From Chloroflexota bacterium (GTDB lineage Bacteria; Chloroflexota; Anaerolineae; Caldilineales; Caldilineaceae): DNA of 47,469 bases. This document shows, piece after piece, positions 26,236 to 34,503 of the stretch. Below the pieces are notes generated by a model. That model was not told the origin of the DNA. It ran no database searches and was given only the letters and a program-made list of their open reading frames with translations. Each line of letters begins with the position of its first letter. Position 1 is the stretch's first letter. Position numbers and translations under genes: made by a program. The stretch covers positions 1-47,469 of the forward strand of contig JAGWYN010000032.1 in assembly GCA_018969295.1 (NCBI GenBank), read 5' to 3'.

Positions 26236-27504
26236 TCAAGCAGAGAGATCGATTGGCAGTGCAGTCAAATAGTCTCCTAGCTTTTTCGCTTTCTCAAAAA
26301 CCACAGATGCCACAAAAGGCCTTGGACGTTTCCCTGCATGCATTAAATCGTTGCGCAACTCTCCCAATTCGTTATACTTGTCGACAATTTCGTCGATCTT
26401 TGGCACATTGTCGATGTCTGGCATTTCTGCAGACGGATTTTGTGTCTGTGCTTTCTTCTGTTTTTGTTGATTTTTCTGGCCAAGCGCCTTTTCTACACTT
26501 TCTCTAGCCTGTATATCCGACAGTTTGGACTGAAGACCGATTTGAACCATCACCCACGAAATCAGCCATTCCCGTTCCAACGCAACCGCTTGAAAAATCT
26601 GGTGATGCTTCAAATACCACTCAATCAATGCCTGCTCTTTTTGCAGAATTTGCAGTGGGTCCTGTTTGTTCTCAGGATCCAACGCAATTTCAGCAAAATT
26701 CGCGACGATGCGCTCACTGAGCATCGCAAAGGGACGGGCTGATACTGTGATCAAATCGACTGCTTGAGGCAACTGTGTCGACACAGCATAACTCTCATCC
26801 ATCGCTTCAGTCGGGCGCACAACACGAAGCGCTTCTGAGACATTTTGAAGATGTTTGGCCGTTGTATATATGGTTGAGTTTTTCTGTTTTTGTTCAGATT
26901 CTTGACTTGCTGTGAGACTGTCGGGGCTGATCCTGATTTTCTTGCTCTTGAGCAGACGCGTCAATTCTTGGGTGTCTCCAAAACGCATAAAGTGATCAGC
27001 ACCTATTATCCAGTCTAGCAAATCGACGAAACGAGTCAGATCAATGACTGGAGCACGATTTTGCTGCGTGTTCAGGTCGCGTGCTTCATAATTCCCATAG
27101 TACACCGATTCGATATTGGCTTTTTTGACCGTGCGCACATAAGCTGCAGATAAAAATGCCAAGAAGGGCAATGAACGAAATCCATGTGTGATATCGAACA
27201 CGACTGACTCGTTCGGTTCAACTACATCCACAACGCGTTCAAAAATTTTCCACAACTCTTCATCGTTCCGTCCATCAGGAATATCAACGGGCTGCACATT
27301 CGCCACATGTCCCTCGACCGAGGCAAGAAACTGCGGCCAGTTCTTATCTTTCGCTTGTTGGGTGACAAAGACATACATTTTCAGGCCAGGTTTAAAGCGT
27401 GCCAAGGCTGATCCAAAAAAAGATGCCGTCTGTTCATACCCGTCATTAAAAATATACGTAGTTTCATATGCCCTGCCTGCACCGAGAAAAGTAATGGCTT
27501 TCAT
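26236..27504 (-). CDS. CARF-HEPN ribonuclease, Csx1/Csm6-like (TIGR02221 type)
   Basis: 422 residues; ATG 27504 with GGGAGG upstream. The N-terminal CARF domain shows the TIGR02221-type pattern: MKAITFLGAG, and VVFDITHGFRSLPFLA near residues 100-115. The C-terminal HEPN domain carries the catalytic RxxxxH as RNDLMH near residue 390. Cyclic oligoadenylate made by Cas10 after target binding would bind the CARF dimer and activate non-specific RNA cleavage. A Gln/Lys-rich linker (GQKNQQKQKKAQTQ) lies before the HEPN motif. Its base composition is visibly richer in A and T than the surrounding genes, which suggests separate acquisition. It lies between csm5 and cas6 in the effector operon. Confidence 0.9.
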   Translation of the reverse strand: MKAITFLGAGRAYETTYIFNDGYEQTASFFGSALARFKPGLKMYVFVTQQAKDKNWPQFLASVEGHVANVQPVDIPDGRNDEELWKIFERVVDVVEPNESVVFDITHGFRSLPFLAFLSAAYVRTVKKANIESVYYGNYEARDLNTQQNRAPVIDLTRFVDLLDWIIGADHFMRFGDTQELTRLLKSKKIRISPDSLTASQESEQKQKNSTIYTTAKHLQNVSEALRVVRPTEAMDESYAVSTQLPQAVDLITVSARPFAMLSERIVANFAEIALDPENKQDPLQILQKEQALIEWYLKHHQIFQAVALEREWLISWVMVQIGLQSKLSDIQARESVEKALGQKNQQKQKKAQTQNPSAEMPDIDNVPKIDEIVDKYNELGELRNDLMHAGKRPRPFVASVVFEKAKKLGDYLTALPIDLSA

Positions 27505-27557
27505 GGTGTACCTCCCAGATTGTCTTGCAGTTCGTCTTTTTGAAGTTTTTTGTGCCT

Positions 27558-28673
27558 CTATCGCGGCTGGATTTCAACCAGGCACCACCCCAACGGTGCC
27601 TGCAATGTTTCTGCTGTACGCCCTTGCGCGTCACGTTCAAACCCAACCACGACGCGGCGGCTTTTGGGAAAGGGGTCGCCCTCTTTTCGGCGCCCGCGCG
27701 CCAGCCGATAGTTGGCGATGACCTGTGCCAGGATGTTTGGCGTATGGCTCAAATGCGATCCAAGGGTCTTACTCTCCCACCCGGTTCCCCAGCCCAGCTG
27801 GATCAGACAGCGCTGGCTGCCCAATCGTGCTGTCTTGCTGAGTTGTTGGTAGAGTTCCACCAGTTGGATGGCGTTGGGAATGGGTTTGTACCAGGCAAGC
27901 TCTCGTTGAATCCGGTGGACGCTGTGTGTCTGGACAATTTGCATCAGCTGCTCCAACCAGACGCGTTCGCTCAACCTCAGCTCTCCTTGTCGCGCCCATT
28001 CGGAGAAGAGCGCTCGATCCAATTTGACGGTCAACTTCAGCTGGGTGTCTGCACGCAGGGCCTCCAGCTCGATTGGGGAGCCCAATTCGCCCCCACGGGT
28101 GAGTACACGGGCGTTGACGATCATCATCCGTTCTGGGCTGACAGGGGAGCTATCGCCCACATGCAAGGCACGCAACAAATCTTGGTTGGGATTTCTGCCA
28201 AACAGCGATTGCTCGATGTTCTGTGCTGCCCGCTTGGGATTAGACGTCATCTGGTCGATCTTCAGTTGAGACTGGCGTTCCTTCCATGCGTGCCAGGCCA
28301 GAGAAGTACGCAGGGCGCCCTTCAGGCTGCTGCCTGGCAGATAGGGCTGGTCGAAAACATTCTTGAACTGCTCGCGCAGTTGCGCACCTGCTTCACGAGA
28401 ACGTGGCATCCCCTTGAGCACATACCGAAAAACATTGTTGTTGCTGTCAAAATCGGCAGGTTGCAACAACTCCACCGGCTTAGTGACAGAAAGCTGCCTG
28501 GCCATCTCCAGGTCATCTACCACCTGTGCATCCAACAGCACACTCTCATTGAACCGCCAGGTCCTGCCATCACGAATTGCGTAATCGTATTCGTACAACA
28601 GCTCACGGCCGTTGCCGATATGCAACGGTGTGATCAACGATAGCACGACATCATACAGCGTATAATCAGCCAC
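27558..28673 (-). CDS. csm5: Type III-A CRISPR RAMP protein Csm5
   Basis: 371 residues from a GTG start at 28673, which overlaps the csm4 stop by eight bases. The N-terminal RAMP signature is LSLITPLHIGNGREL, and YLPGSSLKGALRTSL near residue 115 is the typical Csm5 GSS-KGA motif. The glycine-rich loop region is LGWGTGWESKTLG near residue 310. Csm5 caps the 3' end of the crRNA in the Csm complex and recruits nucleases for its trimming. Position between csm4 and the CARF-HEPN gene follows the common III-A order. Confidence 0.9.
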   Translation of the reverse strand: MADYTLYDVVLSLITPLHIGNGRELLYEYDYAIRDGRTWRFNESVLLDAQVVDDLEMARQLSVTKPVELLQPADFDSNNNVFRYVLKGMPRSREAGAQLREQFKNVFDQPYLPGSSLKGALRTSLAWHAWKERQSQLKIDQMTSNPKRAAQNIEQSLFGRNPNQDLLRALHVGDSSPVSPERMMIVNARVLTRGGELGSPIELEALRADTQLKLTVKLDRALFSEWARQGELRLSERVWLEQLMQIVQTHSVHRIQRELAWYKPIPNAIQLVELYQQLSKTARLGSQRCLIQLGWGTGWESKTLGSHLSHTPNILAQVIANYRLARGRRKEGDPFPKSRRVVVGFERDAQGRTAETLQAPLGWCLVEIQPR

Positions 28674-29820
28674 AAACTCTCTCCTGCCACTTGCTGGCGT
28701 CCACGCTCAAGGCCAGGCCATAGCGATAAACCGGATGGGAGACCCCTGGGGTTCCTGCGTATGTGGGACCGATGTCCACCAGATCGCCGGCCAATGCTGC
28801 TGGCAGACAGGCGATGCTGCCTTCTCCGACCAGCATCAGCCGCTTGCGCCGTTGCGCCACTGCATCCGGGGAACGCAGCCAACCTGCCACAGGAACCAGT
28901 GTATAGGCAGCAGGGGAAGCCAGTACCCCTGGAAGCTCGACCTTGGTAGGATGGTAGCGGCTCAACAACAGGGCAGGCTTTCCCTGCTGCGGCTCCGGCA
29001 ACTCAAAAGGAGTGCCCTGGGCTGAATGAAATGCACCGTAGCCACTGCTGCGCATCCCGCCGATGCCATTCCCTTCCAGCTGGGCCAACGTCTCTGCAAA
29101 CAAAGCGTGCCATGTCCTTTCACTCTGGCCAGCGAAGATTTCCGGGCTGCGCCACTGCACGCCAAACCAGAGCCCACAGCCAGCTGCAAATGTGGTGCGT
29201 CCAACATGAAAGATAGCTGAAGCCGAACGAATTCGGTCAACCGTGACCCGCGGTGTTCGGTCCAGAGCAAAAACGGTGATTTGACGCAGCGCATGGAGCG
29301 GACGCGCATGTCGGCTGTTTTCTTCTGCCAGCCGAAGTGCTTCAGGCAGATTCTGCACCTCGTCGACCCCCATCCAGAACGCACCACCTTGCAAAGCCAG
29401 ACCACGCACAGGAGTAGCGAAAGGATCTTGCGGAAACAACCACTCATCCAATACTTCGCCTGCCAGCGCATGTCTCAAGATTCCTTCCGACCAGTAGCGC
29501 AGACGCTTGATCGCTTTGCCCCGTTCCTGCAGTGTGGCCCAGCTGAAACATTGTGTAGAATTCAGTGGGGCTGGATAGAAACGCACCCCCCCCACGAACG
29601 GATAGGCTGAGGTAAGCAGAAAGGGAGGAGCCAGCGGTGAAGCTGTAAACCTCGTCAGCAAAGCAGAGATATTTTGACCAGCGCTGCGCCAGCTATCGAC
29701 AAAGGCAGAAAAAATTGTATCTGAAGGAATCTGCGTGGCACTCTCCTCCAAATTTATTCCGCGTGTGCCCAGATGCAGACCACTGATAAAATTTAAGAAA
29801 TATGGCGTCAATTGGGGCAC
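28666..29820 (-). CDS. csm4: Type III-A CRISPR RAMP protein Csm4
   Basis: 384 residues from GTG 29820, with AGGAGG five bases upstream. It opens with FISGLHLGTRGINLEES, followed by IPSDTIFSAFVDSW, the conserved start of Csm4. RIRSASAIFHVGRTTF (about 185-200) and the glycine-rich GNGIGGMRSSGYGAF (about 240-255) are RAMP loops. Csm4 holds the 5' repeat handle of the crRNA and joins Cas10 to the Csm3 backbone. It is somewhat longer than the common ~300 residues, mainly in the C-terminal RAMP half. Confidence 0.9.
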   Translation of the reverse strand: MPQLTPYFLNFISGLHLGTRGINLEESATQIPSDTIFSAFVDSWRSAGQNISALLTRFTASPLAPPFLLTSAYPFVGGVRFYPAPLNSTQCFSWATLQERGKAIKRLRYWSEGILRHALAGEVLDEWLFPQDPFATPVRGLALQGGAFWMGVDEVQNLPEALRLAEENSRHARPLHALRQITVFALDRTPRVTVDRIRSASAIFHVGRTTFAAGCGLWFGVQWRSPEIFAGQSERTWHALFAETLAQLEGNGIGGMRSSGYGAFHSAQGTPFELPEPQQGKPALLLSRYHPTKVELPGVLASPAAYTLVPVAGWLRSPDAVAQRRKRLMLVGEGSIACLPAALAGDLVDIGPTYAGTPGVSHPVYRYGLALSVDASKWQERVCG

Positions 29821-29839
29821 GACACCCTCCTGAGTGCAG

Positions 29840-30643
29840 CTACAATTGTTCGATTGCCTTTGTTTGAAGGTTGTCCAGGTCTTGGATCAACCCAGCCAAG
29901 GATGTATAGCGCTGACCAAGCCTTTGTGGCATTTGCAGATAATTCCGATGTGTCCGCAGGCTGACTTCAATTGAACCTAGCCGGATCTTGCCAGACCCAC
30001 GCGAGCCGAGCCCTCCCAGGTAGTCGTCCTCCAAAAGCTGCAGCCCCTCCACCAATGTCTTAAAGCGGCGGATATCTGCCTGCGGGTCACAATCATCGCC
30101 TTCGTAAATGCTATAGACCAGTTCAGCCGGGCCAAAAATGGCGCCTGCTGGGACACGTTCCATCTGGCGAGGATTCGCAGCCGAGGTCACCCGGTCAATT
30201 GAGACCTCAGTCTTGACCTCGGTGTAGGGCAGATCCGTGCGTGCACTCTGTTCCAGACGTTCTGCACTGCGGTCGGTCATTTTGACATCACGCACGACGA
30301 GTCGCGTGGGCGTGCCAAAATCCCGTTCGCCAGGAACACCAAAAATCTGGCACAAACTACAGCCCAGGTAATCGATCTGGGTGTCACAGGTATGAATATA
30401 GCCATGTCCGATACGCTGGTTTTGTTTGCAGTTCTGATATTTTTCCAGCAGGCTACGCATCTTTCCCTTGATCGATGAGCCAGGAATATAGGGTCGATTG
30501 GTCAGACGGTCGCGGATGACCGTTTTGTCGACGCCGCCGATCTCGATACCAGTTTCGGAACCGCCGATATGCAACCCAGTGACAGCTTCGATCTCAAAGG
30601 TCAAAAAAATGCGTTCTTTGAGTTGAATATACTTGTCAGCCAT
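29840..30643 (-). CDS. csm3: Type III-A CRISPR RAMP protein Csm3, target-RNA nuclease
   Basis: 267 residues; ATG 30643 with AAGGAG ten bases upstream. Motifs: TGLHIGGSETGIEIGGVD, where Asp39 aligns with the catalytic Asp33 of the Streptococcus thermophilus Csm3, PYIPGSSIKGKMRSLLEKY, EVSIDRVTSAANPRQMERV, and the loop LGGLGSRGSGKI. Csm3 forms the repeating backbone of the complex and cuts target RNA every six nucleotides. With the aspartate kept, target cleavage should work. An insertion with four cysteines and a histidine-rich turn (YIHTCDTQIDYLGCSLC) sits near residue 85 and may bind a metal. Confidence 0.93.
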   Translation of the reverse strand: MADKYIQLKERIFLTFEIEAVTGLHIGGSETGIEIGGVDKTVIRDRLTNRPYIPGSSIKGKMRSLLEKYQNCKQNQRIGHGYIHTCDTQIDYLGCSLCQIFGVPGERDFGTPTRLVVRDVKMTDRSAERLEQSARTDLPYTEVKTEVSIDRVTSAANPRQMERVPAGAIFGPAELVYSIYEGDDCDPQADIRRFKTLVEGLQLLEDDYLGGLGSRGSGKIRLGSIEVSLRTHRNYLQMPQRLGQRYTSLAGLIQDLDNLQTKAIEQL

Positions 30644-30667
30644 TATGAAAATCTCCTTGGAGCCGTT

Positions 30668-31081
30668 TCAGTTGCCACCGTAGGCTTTGTGATAGGCCAG
30701 GATGGCCTCAAAAAAATCGACAAAGTGTTCAAAATATCGGGTCTGCAGGCCTGGATCATTTGTCGAAATGACAAGATCTAACGCGGGGTCGAGCACGGCG
30801 ACCAAATGCTCTACTGCTTTTTTGCGTTCGCGTTTGGCACGGTAGGCCATCTTCGGCTTGAGCAGAATCAGCCGACGCCGCGCCAGTGCCTGTTGCTGAT
30901 CGCCCATATGCCACTGAGCCTGAATCTGGCGTACTTCCCCGAACAGAGAACGGATCTGGCTGGTCGTAAGGCCTGTTTTCTGCAGCTCCGAAGCCAGCGT
31001 ATTCGCATGCTTGACCAACAGTTCAGCGCCACCTGTCTCCATAATAATGGTTTTGAGATCACCCAATGGAATTGGACTCAT
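30668..31081 (-). CDS. csm2: Type III-A CRISPR small subunit Csm2
   Basis: 137 residues; ATG 31081 has AAGGAG upstream and overlaps the cas10 stop by four bases (ATGA). The protein is helical with the Csm2 pattern LTTSQIRSLFGEVRQIQ, LLKPKMAYRAKRE and YFEHFVDFFEAILAYHK. Csm2 makes the inner filament that contacts the crRNA-target duplex. The length is typical. Confidence 0.92.
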   Translation of the reverse strand: MSPIPLGDLKTIIMETGGAELLVKHANTLASELQKTGLTTSQIRSLFGEVRQIQAQWHMGDQQQALARRRLILLKPKMAYRAKRERKKAVEHLVAVLDPALDLVISTNDPGLQTRYFEHFVDFFEAILAYHKAYGGN

Positions 31082-33678
31082 TGTATTCTCCTTGTGGTAT
31101 GGTTGCGTCTCAACAGATCTGCCCAGCGGGCGGCCAGGCCAATCCACTCGATGTTGCCAAAATCGTTCTGCCACAAATCTGTGCGCAGTTCCAGGATCTG
31201 TTTTTGGGACTCGGGTTCGGTTTTCATGCTGTTGGCCATGCGGGTGAGCAGATAGACAGTGCGCCACATCCATGGGCCGAAAGGGGTCTGTGGAGCACCA
31301 GCTCGGTTCAAGTCGGTTCCAGCCCGCCGACGTTCCAGCACGACAGCGGCATACTGCTCGTACTGCTCCAGCAAATTACGAATCAACGACTGCGGCACCG
31401 CTTTGTGCGTTTTGTTGCGCGGATCGGTCATATCTGCCAACAAATGGGCCAGCTGATGGGTGCTACCAAATCCGCCGTTGCAGCACTCTTCGATGCCAAA
31501 TTTTTCCCACGGTTGTGCAATATCCAGAAAACAGATGGCATCTTTGTCGTGACCGTTGTGACGACGATAGGCTTTTGCCTTGTGTTCTGCTTCACCAGCA
31601 TCGTCCGCAGCCTGCGCGAGAGGATATTTGCCGCCCGTCAACACAATGCCGCCACTGGTGTGAATCCCAGGATGGCCTGCGGCGTAGCGAGACAGGTCAC
31701 GGCGCACAGCCAGCGCCAGTTCCACTACCACATCCCAGCTGCCAACAAAAAAGAGATCGTCTCCTCCCGAATAGATCGCATAGAGGCGGTCACTGGTTGG
31801 AAAGTCAGGGTGGCGATGCTGCCGGTTGACCGCTTCGGCAAGAACCCCAACCCAGCCTTCAAAGTAAAGGCTGATCGCAAAACTCAACCCAGCCACCTGC
31901 GCCAGCGTAGCCCCCTCTCCCAGCCCTTCCTGGAAAAGTTTGCCGAGATTGTCAACATCCATGCGCAACACACCCAGCCGCCGAATCCCACAGGACTGCA
32001 CTGCCAAAAGTGTGAAAGGTTTGACATCCCCCAGACTGTGCGTCGATCTGCGCTCCTGCAGTTCCTCCCCTTCCACAAACTTCAGGTCATCCCCACACAA
32101 AATTGGCGTGGTGTTGACAAGCAACTTGCGCCCAATGGCAGTTCTTTTGCCGGGCCGTAGCTTGCCCAGCATGTCGTCATCCAAAGCAAAAAGCACGGCA
32201 CGGCCAGCAGGGAGCCGGACTGGACACTCTTCGGCTATCTGGACACTCATCCCCAAAAAACGCAGTGTCTCCTGCCAGTGTCCCGCGGACGCCACAAGAT
32301 CCAAGCGTCCTGGAAGCTGAAAGCGCTCTTCGACCAACAGCAACACTCGCGCACTGCGCAGGTCTTTACCCAGTTTCTCAAATTTTCGACAACTGGGACA
32401 GACCCGAACCTCTTCTGCATTGTCTGAAGGGAGGAGTTCGGTCTGGTCGTGTTCGTCGCCGCACACCTGACAGAGCTGCTCGCGACCGCCGCCCTCCCCC
32501 TGGGCTGCAAAGATCTGATACAGATCTTCTGTCTGCAGATCCGCAAACCGGCGTTGCTTGGCCAATCCCAACTGCCCATGCAGCCGGCCCCAGGCATTAC
32601 GGATTTTCCCGCCAAAAAAGTCGGCGGCCGTCAATAGAGTCTCTGCAACTGCCATCGAGAGCGCGCCTCGATGCTGCTGCATCAGCATACAGCTGATTTC
32701 CTGCTGGATCGCATGGAGCACAGGAAAATCCGTCGGACGTACCAGCAGATAAAAATTGCCACCGCCACTGTAGATCAGATTGGTAACAGGCAAATTCAGA
32801 CGCCTCAAAACATAGCGTGCGGTCGCTTCAGTCAACAGCTGCAGATAAAACGAACGCCCACGCAGCGAGGAGGTCGCCCCGCGCGCACTGATCGTATAGA
32901 TGAACTCTTGCACTCCGCTGATGTCTCCACCGACCAGCAGGGCCACAGCGCTGTCCGCCAGGTGCTCGTTGACCTGGTCAAGCCAGCACTCGTTTATCTC
33001 GGGGCGGTCCAGCACCGCAGCCAGTGCACCGGTCATTCGCCCATGGTCGTACAGTGTGACATCTGCCTGTCCGCGGGCAGCTGCGGGAACAGACCACGTG
33101 TAACGCTGAAGCAGCAACAACAGACTCTCGAGATAGGTTGTCAGGTCGCCGTCTGGTCCATGAACGTTTCTCAGCTGCTCTACATCCAGGTGAAAGCCCT
33201 GCCAGAGTGCTTGATAGTGCTGGCTGACCATGCTTTGCGCCAGCGCGGGAGCAGGAAAGATCGTCGATTCTGTCAGCTGCAACGGATGCAGCGGCAGATA
33301 CTGATGCTGTGGGACCTGCATGTTGTCTGCTTTGAGCCCACAAAAAATCGACCTCAGCTGCTGCGGAGGGTTTTGCCGCACATCGTCGTCCTGGCTTTCG
33401 TCGTCCTGGCCGGCCGCCGAAAGCCGATCAGCCAACTGAACGATGCGTTCCTCTCGGGTAACCGGGCGATGATGGCGGCTGGCCAGACCGTATACCTGCG
33501 AACGCCACTGGGCTGGCACATAGGTATCAATAAAAACTGCCGTCCACAGCGCGTGTACATGGCCAAACTCCTGTTCGTCTGCCTCGTTCCATGGCTGCTG
33601 GCTCTGCACGCTGCCGCGCAACATAAGTTTGCCGATATCGTGCAGCAAACCGGCCAGCGCGATCGTTTGAGGGTTCAT
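31078..33678 (-). CDS. cas10: Type III-A CRISPR Cas10/Csm1, HD nuclease and cyclic oligoadenylate synthase
   Basis: 866 residues if started at ATG 33678 (MNPQTIALAGLLHDIGK), which puts the HD motif ten residues in, as usual. Starts at 33720 (ATG) or 33753 (GTG) are possible; none has a clear ribosome-binding site. Domains in order: HD nuclease (LLHDIGK), first Palm (ISGVQEFIYTIS, SLRGRSFYLQ), zinc ribbon (CQVCGDEHDQ and CPSC), second Palm with the active cyclase motif IYSGGDDLFFVG, and a C-terminal helical domain. Both catalytic sites look intact, so DNA cleavage and cyclic oligoadenylate signalling are expected upon target binding. It heads the seven-gene operon. Confidence 0.95.
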   Translation of the reverse strand: MNPQTIALAGLLHDIGKLMLRGSVQSQQPWNEADEQEFGHVHALWTAVFIDTYVPAQWRSQVYGLASRHHRPVTREERIVQLADRLSAAGQDDESQDDDVRQNPPQQLRSIFCGLKADNMQVPQHQYLPLHPLQLTESTIFPAPALAQSMVSQHYQALWQGFHLDVEQLRNVHGPDGDLTTYLESLLLLLQRYTWSVPAAARGQADVTLYDHGRMTGALAAVLDRPEINECWLDQVNEHLADSAVALLVGGDISGVQEFIYTISARGATSSLRGRSFYLQLLTEATARYVLRRLNLPVTNLIYSGGGNFYLLVRPTDFPVLHAIQQEISCMLMQQHRGALSMAVAETLLTAADFFGGKIRNAWGRLHGQLGLAKQRRFADLQTEDLYQIFAAQGEGGGREQLCQVCGDEHDQTELLPSDNAEEVRVCPSCRKFEKLGKDLRSARVLLLVEERFQLPGRLDLVASAGHWQETLRFLGMSVQIAEECPVRLPAGRAVLFALDDDMLGKLRPGKRTAIGRKLLVNTTPILCGDDLKFVEGEELQERRSTHSLGDVKPFTLLAVQSCGIRRLGVLRMDVDNLGKLFQEGLGEGATLAQVAGLSFAISLYFEGWVGVLAEAVNRQHRHPDFPTSDRLYAIYSGGDDLFFVGSWDVVVELALAVRRDLSRYAAGHPGIHTSGGIVLTGGKYPLAQAADDAGEAEHKAKAYRRHNGHDKDAICFLDIAQPWEKFGIEECCNGGFGSTHQLAHLLADMTDPRNKTHKAVPQSLIRNLLEQYEQYAAVVLERRRAGTDLNRAGAPQTPFGPWMWRTVYLLTRMANSMKTEPESQKQILELRTDLWQNDFGNIEWIGLAARWADLLRRNHTTRRIQ

Positions 33679-33863
33679 CAATGTTGTCTCACTCTCTACC
33701 GTTGCATTCGTCGAGGTCATGCATGCCACTGCTGCTTGTTGGGACAGACTCACCCAAAAACATGCGTGGAAATCATTTTTAGGGACGGCAGCTCATTTCA
33801 ACTGCGCCTGGTGTACTCCGCACGGAGGACATCAGCAGTCCTTGGGTTGTTTACATTTTGGCA

Positions 33864-33892
33864 CTTATACTCTACCACAACAACCGAGTAAA
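33864..33892 (-). promoter_or_regulatory. Candidate promoter of the cas operon
   Basis: On the - strand, TTTACT (33892-33887), a 17-base spacer and TATAAG (33869-33864). Transcription would start near 33857, leaving about 180 bases before the preferred cas10 start. The interval 33754-33863 shows no repeat or leader-like structure. Confidence 0.45.
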
Positions 33893-33935
33893 CCCTTAAA
33901 AAACAGGAGAAGTCCTATCGCCCCAAAAGTTCTTC

Positions 33936-33964
33936 TTGGCTCTTGCCAGGGAGCATGGTACACT
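33936..33964 (+). promoter_or_regulatory. Promoter placing a leaderless start at the GNAT gene
   Basis: TTGGCT (33936-33941), 17 bases, TACACT (33959-33964). The ATG of the next gene begins seven bases after the -10, so the transcript would begin at or next to the start codon. No ribosome-binding site is present upstream of that ATG, in keeping with leaderless translation. Confidence 0.5.
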
Positions 33965-33970
33965 CCTGGC

Positions 33971-34465
33971 ATGCCCGCCCATCTCCTGATTCGACCCGCA
34001 ACCACCCAAGACCTCGATTTCCTCGACGAACAGGATCCTCTCCTGGTCCGTGAGGCGATCGCTCAAAAGATACAGGATAGCGAGGTCTACCTCGCAGAGC
34101 TGAACGGACAACGCGCCGGCTTCGCACGCTATGCCTACTTCTGCGATCTGGAGCCCTTCCTCACGTTGATTCTGGTGCTGGATCCCTACAAACGACAAGG
34201 CATCGGGACGCAGCTGATGCTCTACTGGGAACAGGCCATGCGGACGAAGGGGTATCATTTTCTGATGACCTCTACACAGGCTGACGAAGACGCTCAGTTC
34301 TTCTATCGCCGGCTCGGGTACACAGACACCGGGGCCCTCCTGCTCCCCGGACAGGCAGCGACAGAGCTGGTGCTGCTGAAGTATCTGACCGACGAAGACG
34401 GGCAGCACAGCCCCAGGCAAAAAAGACGCCCGGCGCCTCCTCCCCCATTGGACGCCACAGCCTGA
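33971..34465 (+). CDS. GNAT-family N-acetyltransferase
   Basis: 164 residues from ATG 33971 (MPAHLLIRPATTQDLDFL, a typical GNAT beginning). The acetyl-CoA-binding motif A is LTLILVLDPYKRQGIGTQLMLYWEQ (Q/RxxGxG/A), and motif B is AQFFYRRLGYTDTG. The last 25 residues are basic and proline-rich (RQKRRPAPPPP). The substrate is unknown; family members acetylate amines, amino acids or antibiotics. It faces away from the cas operon and converges on adenine deaminase, with 38 bases between stops. The frame is open to 33719, but the upstream part is not GNAT-like. Confidence 0.88.
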   Translation: MPAHLLIRPATTQDLDFLDEQDPLLVREAIAQKIQDSEVYLAELNGQRAGFARYAYFCDLEPFLTLILVLDPYKRQGIGTQLMLYWEQAMRTKGYHFLMTSTQADEDAQFFYRRLGYTDTGALLLPGQAATELVLLKYLTDEDGQHSPRQKRRPAPPPPLDATA

Positions 34466-34503
34466 CTGCGATCGGCTTCCGCCCTGCCGGCTGAGGCGCC
34501 TCC

